A DNA stretch of 64,000 nucleotides. It comes from Burhinus oedicnemus (lineage: Eukaryota > Chordata > Aves > Charadriiformes > Burhinidae). The notes beneath the pieces were generated by a model. The model did not search any database, was not told the origin of the DNA, and saw only the letters and a program-made list of their open reading frames with translations. The translations under genes and the position numbers were made by a program. Positions within the stretch are counted from its first letter, which is position 1; each line of letters starts with the position of its first letter. This document shows, in pieces, positions 25,001 through 36,425 of this stretch. The stretch spans positions 1,975,657 to 2,039,656 of the forward strand of contig VFFE01008908.1 of the NCBI GenBank assembly GCA_008921705.1, written 5' to 3'.

Positions 25001-28000
25001 CACCGCTGTCCCACAATCTGGCAGTCGGGAGTCAAAAGTGTCCCAGCCCTTGTCTCGCAGTGTCTGGTGGGGCTCGTCAGGGAGCGGTGTGGAAATAAAT
25101 GCTATGCTGATGGAGCGTTGACGCAGGAGCTGGGCCTGAAAATGGTCCTGTAATTCATGCAGTGAAGATCCATCTGACCAAACGTAAGCCTGTAACTATT
25201 GGGCTTTATCGATAAGCTAGAGGTCTAGTTTTCTCAATTTTTTTTTTTGTTGTGGAATGCAATGGGTATTTCCAGAGGACAACTCGGTTATTGTCTCAGG
25301 AGCTGTGCAAGCAGAAGACCAAGTGCATGCTTGCCCTTTGGTGCTTGTGCACGGGGAGGCATTGGGAAGGGGTGGATCCTGTCTGGGGAGAAGCTACTCT
25401 GCCCGGAGCTCTTTCACAGCACAATCGTCTCTGTAAAGGCCAAGAAAACTTGATCTGAAAGTCTGTTTTATTTATTCATTCCTGACTCCAACCCTGCTTT
25501 GAGGGGAGCACATGGAGGCCACCAGCCTTGCGAGGCACACAGGCTGTGCTGGCACGGCCACGTTCCTGTGCTGGAAGAGCATGTTCAGGGCGATATTTGA
25601 AATGTGGCAGAAAACCCACACTTCCTTCAGAGTTTTGACTCTTGCATTTTTCATCTTGGGCAGACTTTAAAGTTTCCTGCAGCATTCAAGGGAACGGTTT
25701 GGTTTCCCTTTGCCCACATGTCAGCATTCCTGAACAAAGCAGCCTCAAGATTTGTGGAGCAGATTCTTGAAATTCTGCAAATGTTTTGAGCCAGAAGATG
25801 TTTCCAGAAACTGCCTGACCTAACAAAAAGAGTTGGTAGGACTTGGGCATGGCTTGGGGAAAATGAATAAGGCGTTTTTTATCCCTCTTTAAATGAACAT
25901 CATTCCGATGAAAACCACCTCCCATCTTGGGAGCCGTTGCGCTCTGCCACCTTGTTGCTGTTAAACCACAGCTGGGCTTATTTGAACAAACTAGATAAAG
26001 AAGATACGCGTTTTCAAAATGAGGTTTGTTTGCCCTGCTCTTTCACTGACTGCCCGCTGAACCAGCGATGTCATTTAAGGCTAGATCTGAAAAGCAGTTT
26101 AGCTACCTAAACATGGCCATAGGTGGAAGGGAAGCACGGGTGTACAGCGGCTCCTGTACCTGCAGGCACTGCAAACCAGTGCTCAAACCCTGCTTAAGCC
26201 TCCTGGGAATGTTCTCCTGAGCATGTCCAGAGGTAATTGTGTTTTGTCGTCACCAACACTCCATAGTCTGCACCCCGCAGCACCCGTTTGTTGCTTTCCT
26301 GGTCTGTTGTGGATGCTCCAAACATATGTTCATGATGAGTTTTTGTAGAAGAGGTTGGTACGAGCTGCTGCTTTTGCCCAGAAATATGGAAGTGGAAGTA
26401 CTGTCCTCTGCCTCGGGCTGGGTGGCCAGTGACTGCATTTTGAGTGGGGAATGTGACAGCAAGCTTCGCTCGCTGCCTTCCTGTTCTTATTTAACTGTGC
26501 TTTTGCTGGTTGCTGGGATTGGGGTTTAGGCATTGGATGTCTCTTCCCATGAATGTTTTATTACAGGTGTGAGCATGAGTGACTGGGAAGGGGATGCGGA
26601 GTGTCAGACCACCCGAGGCAGCCGTGGGGAGGTGTTGGGAGGCTCCTGTGTCTGGGACCACTGACCCATGTGTCTCACAACCTTGTTTCTGAAGGTGAAA
26701 GCAGCAACTCTAGTGCAGACCTCTTGTTGTTTTGACCCAAATATGGGGTTTGTTTTGGGGTTTTTGTTTTTTTGCTAGTATGCTTCTGGTGTGCTAGGGG
26801 ATTGTGGTGTTAACCTTTTTCTTTTTAGAGAACAGGTTTGACTCAGACCAAAATTGCTGATTGATTCCCTTTTTTGCACTCCCCCCTCTTCCCATTGAAG
26901 TCAAGAACCACTTCAAAGGCTCAGATGTGTTGGTGCCAGATGCCACACAGTTATTGTTAGAAGAATTTGAAATATAATTGAAAACAAACCTTTGTTCAGC
27001 CAAGCATATCTGGCTGTAGGCTTTCCCTCACGACAGAGATGGGTGCTCAGCCTCCTCTGCTAGAGTTGGTATCTACACACTTGTCGTGGCAGATGAATTG
27101 TCTGAATTCTCTTACATCTGGTAAATGTTTCCAAAAACTGGGAAGTGTATTTTTTAAAAGTGTTTTTTCTTACCTGGGAACCTACACTGATGCTTGAAAC
27201 TTACCTGCATTTTTGCTGAATTTCTTGCAGTAATAAAATGCATCAAATTGGTCTTGGCAGGCTAATTTCAACAGAGATGCTCCAAGTCCAGGTTCCTCTG
27301 CTTGGCAAGCACAGAGTTGTCCCACTTCATTTTAACGCTTGTCTTCCCTGTGGGATATAGGATATTGTTTGACATAATATTGAAAATATTTGTAAAAGCA
27401 TGGATAAGGTAGATGTCAGCATTCATTTTAGTTCTATTTGGTGCAAAAGAGGTTGGCGTAGGAGGCTTGTAATCCAGCTCGGTTAGTTTCCTTGGTGAAG
27501 TCCATGAGGCTGGAGGCTTCTGAAGGAGCTCAGCGGACTTCAGGTACTCTGCATGTAGCGGCCCTCGCTCGTCTGATGCTGAGTACGAGCTGTTTCCAGA
27601 AGTGATCTCATGGGGTGTGAAAACATGGTATGTGGTTGCAAAGATGCACAGTGTGTTTTAGGTTCCTGTTTCTTGTGGTTATTTCCTATATAAAATTTAG
27701 AAGAGTGCATAGGTCCGTTTTGGATCAGAACTTGAAGTGCTCCTGTGCATGTCAACCCAGGGTATTGCCCCAGGACTCAGATGCCACCCCGTGCTCCATG
27801 CTGTGCACGCGCTTTGCGTGACTGCGTGGACATCACTTTGACCCTCCTTGCTGCTGGTGCCTGGTTTTGACCCTCCCCAGTGCTGGGGCAATGGTCTGCT
27901 GAAGTCTGAGGGATGCTAAAACCATTAGTACAGCCGAGAGCAGGGAAGCACAGCAGGGTGCAGTGAGCTGGCTTCCTTGTGGAGGTTACTCCTGTAGCCT

Positions 28001-30366
28001 GACTGGGAGAAACGGGTCCATCTGAGATGTAATAGGTCCTTTAGCTGCGTGACGGTTGCTGAATTTGGTATTTCTTTTCCTTTTAGTTTGCCTCCCATCC
28101 CAAAAGCACTAGCCTCGTTGCATATGGCTGCCTGTCTGTTGTTTATTATCTCTGTTACACTGTGGTTAGTGCTCACACATGATATTTCTTTGGTTTCAGT
28201 ACAGACTGAGCGGGTTGTCTGCCACTGGATCCAAAAAATGTAAACTATTTATAAATGAAAAATACTCTCCAGTTTTAAAGTGCTGTGTTGTTCCCTTCTC
28301 CCTCCAGCATGTGCACATTTGGCTGATCTCGTGTAATCCCACTGATGTAAATCCAGATCTCTAACAATTTATGGGACCGGGGGCTGCCTGGAGAAGTTTT
28401 GATGTGACCTTGTGCTCAAGGGGGGAGAACACGAAGCACTAGTGATAAAAAGTAATGGAAAAATGTTATTTGGCTGTATTGCATTCAGTGCAGATATGGG
28501 CCCAAACTCAGATAAACCTTCCTTCAGAGTTCAGGGATTCTTGATTTTGGTTTTCCAGTTGGGCTCATCTCCATCATAAGCAACTCTTGAAAAATTGGGA
28601 CTGAAACTTACTAATGTGGCTTAAAATGACCTGAAACAACTAGAATGCTCTTTTTTAAATACTCCTTACAATTAAACTGTTTGTTCTGTCTTTCAAGCAT
28701 GTACTTGGTTTGGTAGTGAACTAATAACCTATGTTTAGTCTCCCAAGGAAGAAAAACAAGATGGGATTTAATAACATATTAAGGGAGGCTGGAGTAAGTT
28801 TTCTGGGCCTGTTTGGAAAACTGGGCAGGAGGTGATGCTGTGTGGGCCAGGAGGAGACGGGCTGGACCAGAGGCTGAAATGGTCAAGTCCAGGGGGAGGA
28901 GAAGAGGAGGCTGTGAAGTAAATACAGGGTGTTTAATTGAGGAGCCCGTTAGCCAACAGCTGATGGCTTGTTTTTGTAGAGATAACAACAGGAGACTTGA
29001 GCTGAGCGTTTTCCCTGGTTGGGATGAGCGTTGCAGACTGGCCTAGGAGTGATGGAGCATCGATGGAGCTGGCAGGAGCGAGGGGTGTGGGGAGCAGAGC
29101 TGTTCAGAAAGTGCTCCCGAAAGAGCAGAAATGATTTTCCTCTATGGTGACACAGTTTTTCATGCAACTGCAGTGATGGTAAATGAGGCAAGGCTGTCCT
29201 GCTTCCTGCTCAAATCTAGAAGTTTAGAGGATAGCTGAAAAAAGAACTCGTGGGATTTTTTGGGGGGACTGTTCACAGCTTCCCAGCTAGCAGGCATTCA
29301 GATGAAAACGGTGGAAGCTTTCCCATCGTCAGTGTGTTTAGGCAGCCTTTGCCATGTAGCTGTGATTAGCCAGTCTGTAAATAGTGCAAAGAAATTTAGT
29401 ACGAAAATTATGTACCAAAACTGGTACATAAAGGAGTAAAGCATAATGAGAGTAATTTCAGTATAGTTTCCAAGTTTTCTCTGGACGTTACTTGTATTGA
29501 TGGTGATAATCCCTTGTTCTATAAAACCCAATTGGTATGAATACAGGGTTTGGAATTTTTAATTGTGAGTATTTAGGAGCACCTAAACACATTTGCACTT
29601 CTGTCCTCCACAAGACAGCACTTGCTGGAAAAGGCGGTTACAGCCTAGCTGGGACTGTGGAACAAAACCTTTAATGTACTGATTGCATATTAATGAACAG
29701 CCAAGAAGGCGGGACGGTGCCAAAAAGCAGTGAGTGAGAAAGCCAACAATATCAGCGCGAACTTTGCACTCCGGAAAGTGTGAAGTGATGTTGGTGAAAG
29801 GAGTTTATTGCACAAGTGGAACACTGCGGTCCTCTGATGCCCAAATTTCTGTGCTAGTAAACTGAGGAAGAATAATTGGCTGGTGGAGCTCAGTGTGTTC
29901 CCGTTAACCTGTTCTGCACCCCTTGAAATGCTCCCCACTCTCAAGCAGGTTTGACGGTATGGGTGCTCGCTCCCGAGTGTTTGGTGTGCTGTGGCTGGCA
30001 TATGAAGCTGTAATGTGTCTTGGAGCGCGTGGAGTTAGTGTCCACATCTGGTTTCTATCACCTTCAGTGGGTTTTACTGCAAGCTGTAGTGCTACGTCTG
30101 CACCCTTCTCCTTGCCCAGTTCTGTCCTGCAGCATCGGGCAAGTGAGATCCCAGCCTGTTAAGCTACAAAATGGGTCAGTGTATGAATTAATTAATATAA
30201 TGGCTACTGATAGTGCTATGCTTTTCCTGATATTTGGCAGAAATTGGATATCTTGGCTCTTGCCTCTTCATTAACCAGGTTTCTTAATCCTGAGCTCATT
30301 ACAAAGTCCCTGGGATGTGTGGTTTTGGTTTTTTTTTTTTTAAAGGGCTCCCTGCCTGCTGGGAAG

Positions 30367-30392
30367 GGGAGGCTGGTCCTCACCAGCCTCCC
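30367..30392. other. 11-bp perfect inverted repeat (hairpin)
   Basis: The arms GGGAGGCTGGT (30367-30377) and ACCAGCCTCCC (30382-30392) are exact reverse complements with a 4-nt CCTC loop. It is not followed by a T run that would make it a terminator, and it is not in an obvious transposon. The hairpin could form in the intron RNA, but no function is evident. Confidence 0.7.
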
Positions 30393-30860
30393 ACAGGGGC
30401 TTCACCACAGAGCCCAAGACCCGCTGTGGGCGAGTGCTGGTGGTGGCATGTCCCCACGGGGCGGTCGGGGACAGACTGGCAGTCGTGTGCGGTGGTTTGT
30501 CAATCGCCTCGATTATGTCTTTCCGCTCTGCAGCTCCCTCCAGGAATGTGCAGTATTTGGCGCGGGGGCTTGTGTCCGCTGTGCAGCTGGGGACTTTTCC
30601 ATCGGGAACATTGGGAGTATTTAAGATGATCTCGCAAATATTTTTAAATTTTTTTTTTTAATTGGCCCTGGGCCAATTTTTGCTTGTCTCTGATGCATAA
30701 AGTGGGTTTGAAAAAATGTTGTTTCTCCCTCTCCCCCCATTTAAACATTTCAGGAATGTCAAGTCTTGTCAGCCTTGGCTTTGCTGGAGGAAAAAAAAAA
30801 AATCCCTTGGAGCTTGGGGATGTGTTTTTTATGTGATCTCAAAACCCTGAGGGAAGGTAT

Positions 30861-30876
30861 GGGAGGGAGGGAGGGA
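30861..30876. repeat. (GGGA)4 simple repeat
   Basis: Four tandem copies of GGGA in a purine-rich stretch. Short microsatellite. Confidence 0.85.
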
Positions 30877-31284
30877 AAGAGCAGGTCGTTAACAAAAGCT
30901 TCCTTTATTCCAAATTTTAACGAGGCATTGCCATTAAATAGCAGCAACCACACAAAAATTCACCCAACCTAACTTGGTTCTCCTGATGGTGGTTGGGCCC
31001 CTCTGTTTATCTCATTGCTCTCACTTTGCCGGTTCCCTGCTATGGCCCTTGCAGTGTTTTCCAAGGCAGATAAACCCCACGTTTGTAACATAAACTTGTT
31101 TGGAAATATGGACAGATTAAGACTTCTCATCAAATTTTTCTGCTGCAGTTACTCATAATTGCCAGGAATCTGTGTGGACACAGGTGCATGAAGTCTGGTT
31201 TCCTGAGGATTTCTGTCCCCAGGGCTGAGTAAGGCTTTGACTTCTGCAGGGTTTTCCTGTTATCTCTGCATTGTGTTTAAATAC

Positions 31285-31304
31285 TTCCTTCCTTCCTTCC
31301 TTCC
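31285..31304. repeat. (TTCC)5 simple repeat
   Basis: Five perfect copies of TTCC about 200 bp from the 3' end of the CR1 element. Short microsatellite. Confidence 0.9.
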
Positions 31305-31500
31305 CCACGCCTGTCCGTGGTGTATTTTGGGAGTACGTGGGACTGTGTGTTTACAGTAGCAATGGACCTAGGTGATCCCAAGGCTCTCCTGCCTGCTCCC
31401 CAGGTCTGCAGCCCAGCAGGAGCTCGCTTGCCCTTCCCACCTGATCCCATCTCAGTTTTAGACTGTTAGGAATGAGGATGCATATCCGCAGCCTTGTCTT

Positions 31501-32022
31501 CATAGAATGGTTTAGATTGGAAGGGACCTTAAAGATCATCTAATTTCAACCCCACTGCCATGGACAAGGACACATCCCACTAGACCAGATTGCTCAAAGC
31601 CCCATCCAGCCTAGTCTTGAACACTTCTGGTGATGGGAGATCCACAACTTCCCTAGGCAACCTGTTCCAGTGCCTCACCACCCTCAGAGTGAAAAATGTC
31701 TTCCTTCCTCTAAATCTGCCCTCTTCCAGTTTGAAGCCATTACCCCTCGTCCTATCACTACATGCCCTTGTAAAACGTCACTCTCCAGATTTCTTGTAGG
31801 CTCCTTTCAGGAACTGGAAGGCTGCTATAAGGTCTCCCTGGAGCCTTCTCTTCTCCAGGCTGAACAACCCCAACTCTCTCAGCCTGTCCTCATAGCAGAG
31901 GTGCTCCAGCCCTCTGATCATCTTCATGGCACTCCTCTGGACCCACTCCAACAGCTCCATGTCCTCCTTGTGCTGAGGACTCCAAAGCTGGATGCAGTAT
32001 TCCAGGTGCAGTCTCACAAGAG
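31501..32022 (-). mobile_element. CR1 LINE, 5'-truncated copy, antisense to LRIG1
   Basis: The + strand begins CATAGAATGGTTTAGATTGG, the reverse complement of the characteristic CR1 3' end (CR1 ends in ATTCTATG-type repeats and has no poly-A). Read on the minus strand, 31778-32017 encodes the C-terminal part of the CR1 ORF2 protein, downstream of the reverse transcriptase core. Recognisable pieces are [34 protein letters not shown] and [19 protein letters not shown]. Further conserved peptide continues toward 31630 but is interrupted by stop or frame changes, so the copy is dead. Only the last ~520 bp of a ~4.5-kb element is present, the usual 5' truncation. This is the best evidence that the host is a bird or close relative. 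Confidence 0.93.
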
Positions 32023-32049
32023 AGCCTTGCTTCCTTGGGAAGCAAGGCT
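32023..32049. other. 12-bp perfect inverted repeat at the CR1 5' junction
   Basis: The arms AGCCTTGCTTCC (32023-32034) and GGAAGCAAGGCT (32038-32049) are exact reverse complements separated by TTG. They start where similarity to CR1 appears to end. The perfect short hairpin at the truncation edge suggests fold-back synthesis or end repair during insertion, although it could be a chance palindrome. Confidence 0.75.
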
Positions 32050-32579
32050 ACAAACCAGTTTTCCCCTCACCATTCCTCATGTCATGATTAAACAGAGAGA
32101 TTTGGTGGCTTTGGTGCATTTATCCTCTCTTAGTGGAGCAGTGGGAGAGATGCTTGGGGTTTCACCAGAGCCCCTCTCCTGTTTTCCAGGTTGTTTTTCA
32201 TGGAAGTCCGCAGCGGACAGCTGCCTCCCAGCTTTGCCCTCGCTTCTCCCAGTGTGCTGGGGTCAGTGTGCCCCATCACCACTGCCAGTCCCCACACGGA
32301 TGCTTTTTTGGGGGGGCTGTTGGAGGTGGTGGGGAGTGTGCCGAGCTCCCTGAGCTGGCAGTTACACCTCGACCCCGTGCCTGCTGCCTGGCTGGACTTT
32401 GGAACCCAGCTGTGGATGAGGGGAGGGGAAACCCCAAAGAAGGAGAAGGAGGAAATATTTGTTTAATTCCTGACGTAGCGTAAGGTTCAGAGCGAGCAGA
32501 TTGTGAAACGGCGTGGAGCAGGGAATGGCTTTGCCTGTGGTTTGCAGATAACATGTGCAGAACAGGGGGTTGGGGGGGG

Positions 32580-32765
32580 CGGGGAGGAGGGCTTTTTATT
32601 TGTTTGTGCAGCTTGTTTTTAATTTAAATAACCTTTATAATCCCCTCCCCTCTGAATAGTAAGCGATTCCTTATTTATAAAGGCCTCCCCTTATTATTTG
32701 GCCTGAAATACAGGCTGTGCTCTAGCTTTTACGATGGGGATTAATTTTTTTTAATGGGCGCAGGC
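32580..32765. promoter_or_regulatory. AT-rich candidate regulatory block with MEF2-like motifs
   Basis: Runs of A/T with TTTTTAATTTAAATAACC, CCTTATTTATAAAGG (near 32668), CCTTATTATTTGG and GGGATTAATTTTTTTTAATGGG sit between two GC-rich stretches. TTATTTATAA resembles a MEF2-type core. There is no repeat signature. Function is inferred from motif clustering only. Confidence 0.25.
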
Positions 32766-35686
32766 AGGGGGTGGGCAGGCAGGGGGAGCGGGCAGCGCCA
32801 GCCCCCCCGTGTCTGCGTTTCCTCCGCTGTCGTGGGGCTTCGGCTTCTCTCCGCCTGTACCCCAGCCCCGGGGCCAGCCGCCTGCTGCCCTTGCGGCTCT
32901 GCTGCTATAAATTAGGCAGCAATGTGTTCCCAGCTGGAGCGGGGCTGGGTAATTGCTCTGGGCAGGTTTATGGTGGGGAGGTGCGAAGTGCCTGCTGTCT
33001 GTCTGCCCCCCCCTGTGGAAGCGGGGTCTGCAAAGGGGCTGGGAAGCGAGCGGCTGGGAGGGCGACGTGGGAGAAGGGATGGTTTCCTCTCTGAGGAGGA
33101 GGAAGCAACGGGGTTATCCATCCCTGGAAGGGTGGAAGTCATGAAGTGTGGGGCTCTGGTGCCCTCACCCATACTGAGAGCATTCGGTGGGTGCTTGGAG
33201 AAGCACAGTGAGATGTCCAAGTGTGTCTTTGGAGTTTCAGACTCTGCATTTTCCTTGTTAAGGTGTGTGTGTGGGGAAGGTGACAAAGGAGCCATTTGCA
33301 GACTTATAAATATCACGGGGATTTCACAGCAAAGCACGGAGACTTGAAGGTGGTTGGGCATACCAGAAACTTTATGAAATAGTTGGATTTGATCAACACT
33401 TAATCACTCTCAGACTTCTTGGCTGGGTCTCGCTCGCCCTCTCCCCTGTCCCGGAGGAGGCTGGGGGTTACAGGAGGTGGCTTTGCGCCCCTGCTGCCAC
33501 CCACATGTATCTCAGGTGGGCTGATGGCACGTGAGGGGATCTGCAAATGCCCAAGGTGAAATTTAGCAGACATCTAGCATGCTCTCACCGTAACAAGAAG
33601 GCAGTTGGGCTGTACTGGGTTGCTAGTGCCCCTTTGGATGTGGGACAGTAAATGAAGTCCTTCCTGCCCTCCTCCACGGAGGCGTGGGGAGCATTGCAGA
33701 GGGCTTGCTGTTGCAGGCAGCCTGGCGGAGCTTTTCTTAAGTGACTCATTCCAGTGCCGTTCAACAGGCAAGGGGGCCTTGTGGTAAGGTTTTATTTGAC
33801 TCTGTCCCCTGTGCTGCTGTTGCACGCATGGGCTGCAGGCAGCCACCTCCTTACCTGCTGCTCAGCCGGCCAAATTTGCCTGTCGGAGCCCCATGGGGTG
33901 GTGAGTGTAGGACAGCAGCAGGTGAATGGCAGAGGAGCGGATTCCCCGAGGACGATGCCCTTAACTTTAATTGCCAATAGGAGTATTTTGAGTGTATGCT
34001 TTCCTAAAAACCTCTAGCTAATGCTTCCTGTTTGTCTTCCAGCTTCCCTTCTCCTGGCTGTCCAGGCTTACGGTGTCTCCTAGAGGCCTCTTCTCCTTGG
34101 GTTTGGAGGAGCTCTGTCTCTGCAGGCACACATGTGCACACATTTTCCTTCACCCAGGTCCTTCCCAGCCCAGAGCTGCACTGCTCTTGCGTTCCCTTGT
34201 GGGCCAGCATCCCATTTTGAGCATGAGAGAGATACGTGGTTTTGATTCTTTGTGCTGAAAACCAGCTTGCCTTTTCCCTAGCAGAACTAAGCAGAAAGCT
34301 TTAAGATACAGGTAGGAGTTTCCAATTAATTTCATAAAGTTATTAGTAAACAGGAACAGTACATCTTCAGCAGCAGCAACCTCTTTAAAAAGTTTGCTTA
34401 CAAGCAATTTATTGATCTAGCAGATAGGTGGATGACACAAGCCTGGAGGTGTATGATAGTTAATGTGTAACTGTTAAATAGACTAATTTGGACACTTTTT
34501 ATGTGTTTGCATAGCAATTAAAGCTTATAAACCTGTGGAGAGTGTTTTTTGTGTGGAGTAAAATGAGAACCTTTATCCCAGAGAAAGGTGTTCATGGAAA
34601 AGGTACAGTTTATGTAATTGTATTCATGTGACTTGACGTAAGCGTGGGGCTGCAGGGGGAAAAAAAAAAAGCCAGCTACTAGAGCTAATTCCTGTGGCGG
34701 GCTGCAGTATTGCTGTCTATTGGCTTCCCTCCCAGTGGCCAACTTGGTACACTGAAATCAGTGTCATTCTGTGTGGGGAGTTTTATTGTGAGCCCCCTGA
34801 ACCAAGGGTTGTGTCCTTGCTCTAGATGGATTATTTTTTTGGCTCTTGCCCCTATGTGTGTGTTTGGATTTTTTTTTTTTTGTCTTGGAGCGATTTTAGT
34901 GGTTGTCTCAAATTTGCTGGGAAAAAAACCATAAAATGGTTTCCTGCTGGCTAACCTGATCAAGCAGTAAACGGGTCCCGTAGCTCTTGAGCTCTGTCCT
35001 GGTTAAAATAATTACATAGGAACCCAGGCTTTGTGAGAATGTGGAAAAGCCTTGGTTTCTTTTTCGTACCTCTTTCTTCCCCATACAGCATGTTTCATGG
35101 AAAGCAAAGAGTGAGTGAGACACTGGGGATTCAGCAGATGGAGTAAGTTGCAGCTCTTCTTTTTGACTAAAAGAAATGAAGGCTGAAAACCAGACTTCTT
35201 CCAGGTCTTTGCAGCAATAGCTTCTCCACATTGGAGCATGTGGATGGTGGGGGAGAAAGGATGGAAGGCAGCCTGGCTCAGTTTGTGTAATTGTGATTGC
35301 AGAGCTCCAGGCAAATATTGACACCAGATTTCTTGGCAGACATGCCATTCCTGAGATGCCCTGAGAGTAAAAGATCCTTCACTGGCGCTCGCTGTTGCAT
35401 GAAGCAGCCCCTCCTGGGATGGTGGAGGTGGTGAGTAAAGGGGGAGAAACTCAGCAAGAGTGGTGGAGCTGAGAAATCTGATACTAAAGGGGTTTTGCCC
35501 AGAAATACTATGGTATTGCATTATAAGGTTGCTAACAAACAGATGGATGGTCTGACAGACGGCAGAGAGATGGGACACCGTGGTATGTCTGCGCTGCCAA
35601 TGCGGCGCAGGTCCGAATGCAGGGGATGCATGCATCTGCTCTGCTCGTTGCACTGCAGGACAGCCGTTACTACTTCACATCTTTTA

Positions 35687-35762
35687 AAACAAAAACCCAA
35701 CCAAACAAAACAACCCAAAAAACAAAAACAAAAAAACCCCAAACAAAATAAAAACCAACCGC
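35687..35762. repeat. A/C-rich low-complexity tract (CAAAA-type)
   Basis: About 75 bp composed almost entirely of A and C in imperfect CAAAA/CCAAA units, on a strand that is otherwise T/G-leaning. Low-complexity sequence; not called as a retrotransposon tail because no body is attached. Confidence 0.8.
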
Positions 35763-36347
35763 CAGCTACAGAAAGGGAAAACTAAAATTCTGTTTTCCAT
35801 CAGCAGTTGGCTGCTTGAGCTTTGCGCTGTGGCAAGGGTGTTTTGCTGAGCATGTGTGAGATAACCTGCCTTCTCTGCTGCAGTTCTAGGGAATACACCA
35901 GAGGATTGTTAACATCAGCCAGATACCTCTGTAGTATGGCTTTGTAGCGTAGTCTGGACAAAAGGTTAAATCAGGCAGTCATTTCTGCAGTGTTATTTCC
36001 TATACAACACTCTGGAGAAAGTTGAGTATCACTTAGTTAACTTCTGCAGAGCCATTTCCTGCAGGTTTTGTTAGAGAAAAGCTAGATTATGTGTTTCCAG
36101 TTGCAGTAGAGTTATTTTCCCCTATAAAATGCACTACAACTTATTTTTTACACAATTTTCATTGGTTTGCAAAAGACTTTAGGGGGAGAGCCTGTGTGTT
36201 TGGAAGATTCGGAAAGTTTTTTATTTCATACCTTGCTTGCTGTGACAAATTGAGAAAAATGGTTTTTTTTAATGTGGCGTTGCTGTAGTTGAGCCAGGCT
36301 TGGAATACAGAGTCTACATTAGCGCATGCTCCCACGCTGCCTCAAGT

Positions 36348-36425
36348 CGGTGGCCTGTCTGGCCCAGGGTCCAGCTTCTGACAATGCCTGGTTTTAGGAA
36401 GGACTGAGAAAACTGTGCAGCTAAC
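36348..36425 (+). mobile_element. Ancient CR1-type LINE relic
   Basis: The phrase GGTGGCCTGTCTGGCCCAGG (36349-36368), then CCAGCTTCTGACAATGCCTGG (starting 36371), parallels a block near the 3' end of old amniote CR1 elements as I remember it ('gtcta-tctagcccag-tatcctgtcttctgacagtggcca'). The similarity may continue at low identity to about 36600. It is much more diverged than the CR1 at 31.5 kb, so it is probably pre-avian. No coding frame survives. Confidence 0.5.

Larger units (their letters stand above)
13261..31500 (+). other. LRIG1: LRIG1 intron 1, proximal part (inferred)
   Basis: Non-coding by inspection. The + strand is T- and G-rich (for example 16141-16200 has 26 T, 13 A, 17 G, 4 C), matching the strand asymmetry of long transcribed vertebrate introns read left to right. 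Open frames up to 267 codons (16729-17532) have no recognisable domain and reflect low stop density in G/C-rich DNA. A second GC-rich patch at 14830-14960 was read in all frames and gives no LRIG1-like peptide. Apart from the candidate regulatory block, the hairpin and the simple repeats listed separately, nothing nameable was seen. Confidence 0.55.

Noticed and set aside
31778..32017. 79-codon - strand frame with a conserved-looking protein
   Set aside because: It is the C-terminal fragment of the CR1 ORF2 protein, part of the retrotransposon and not a host gene.
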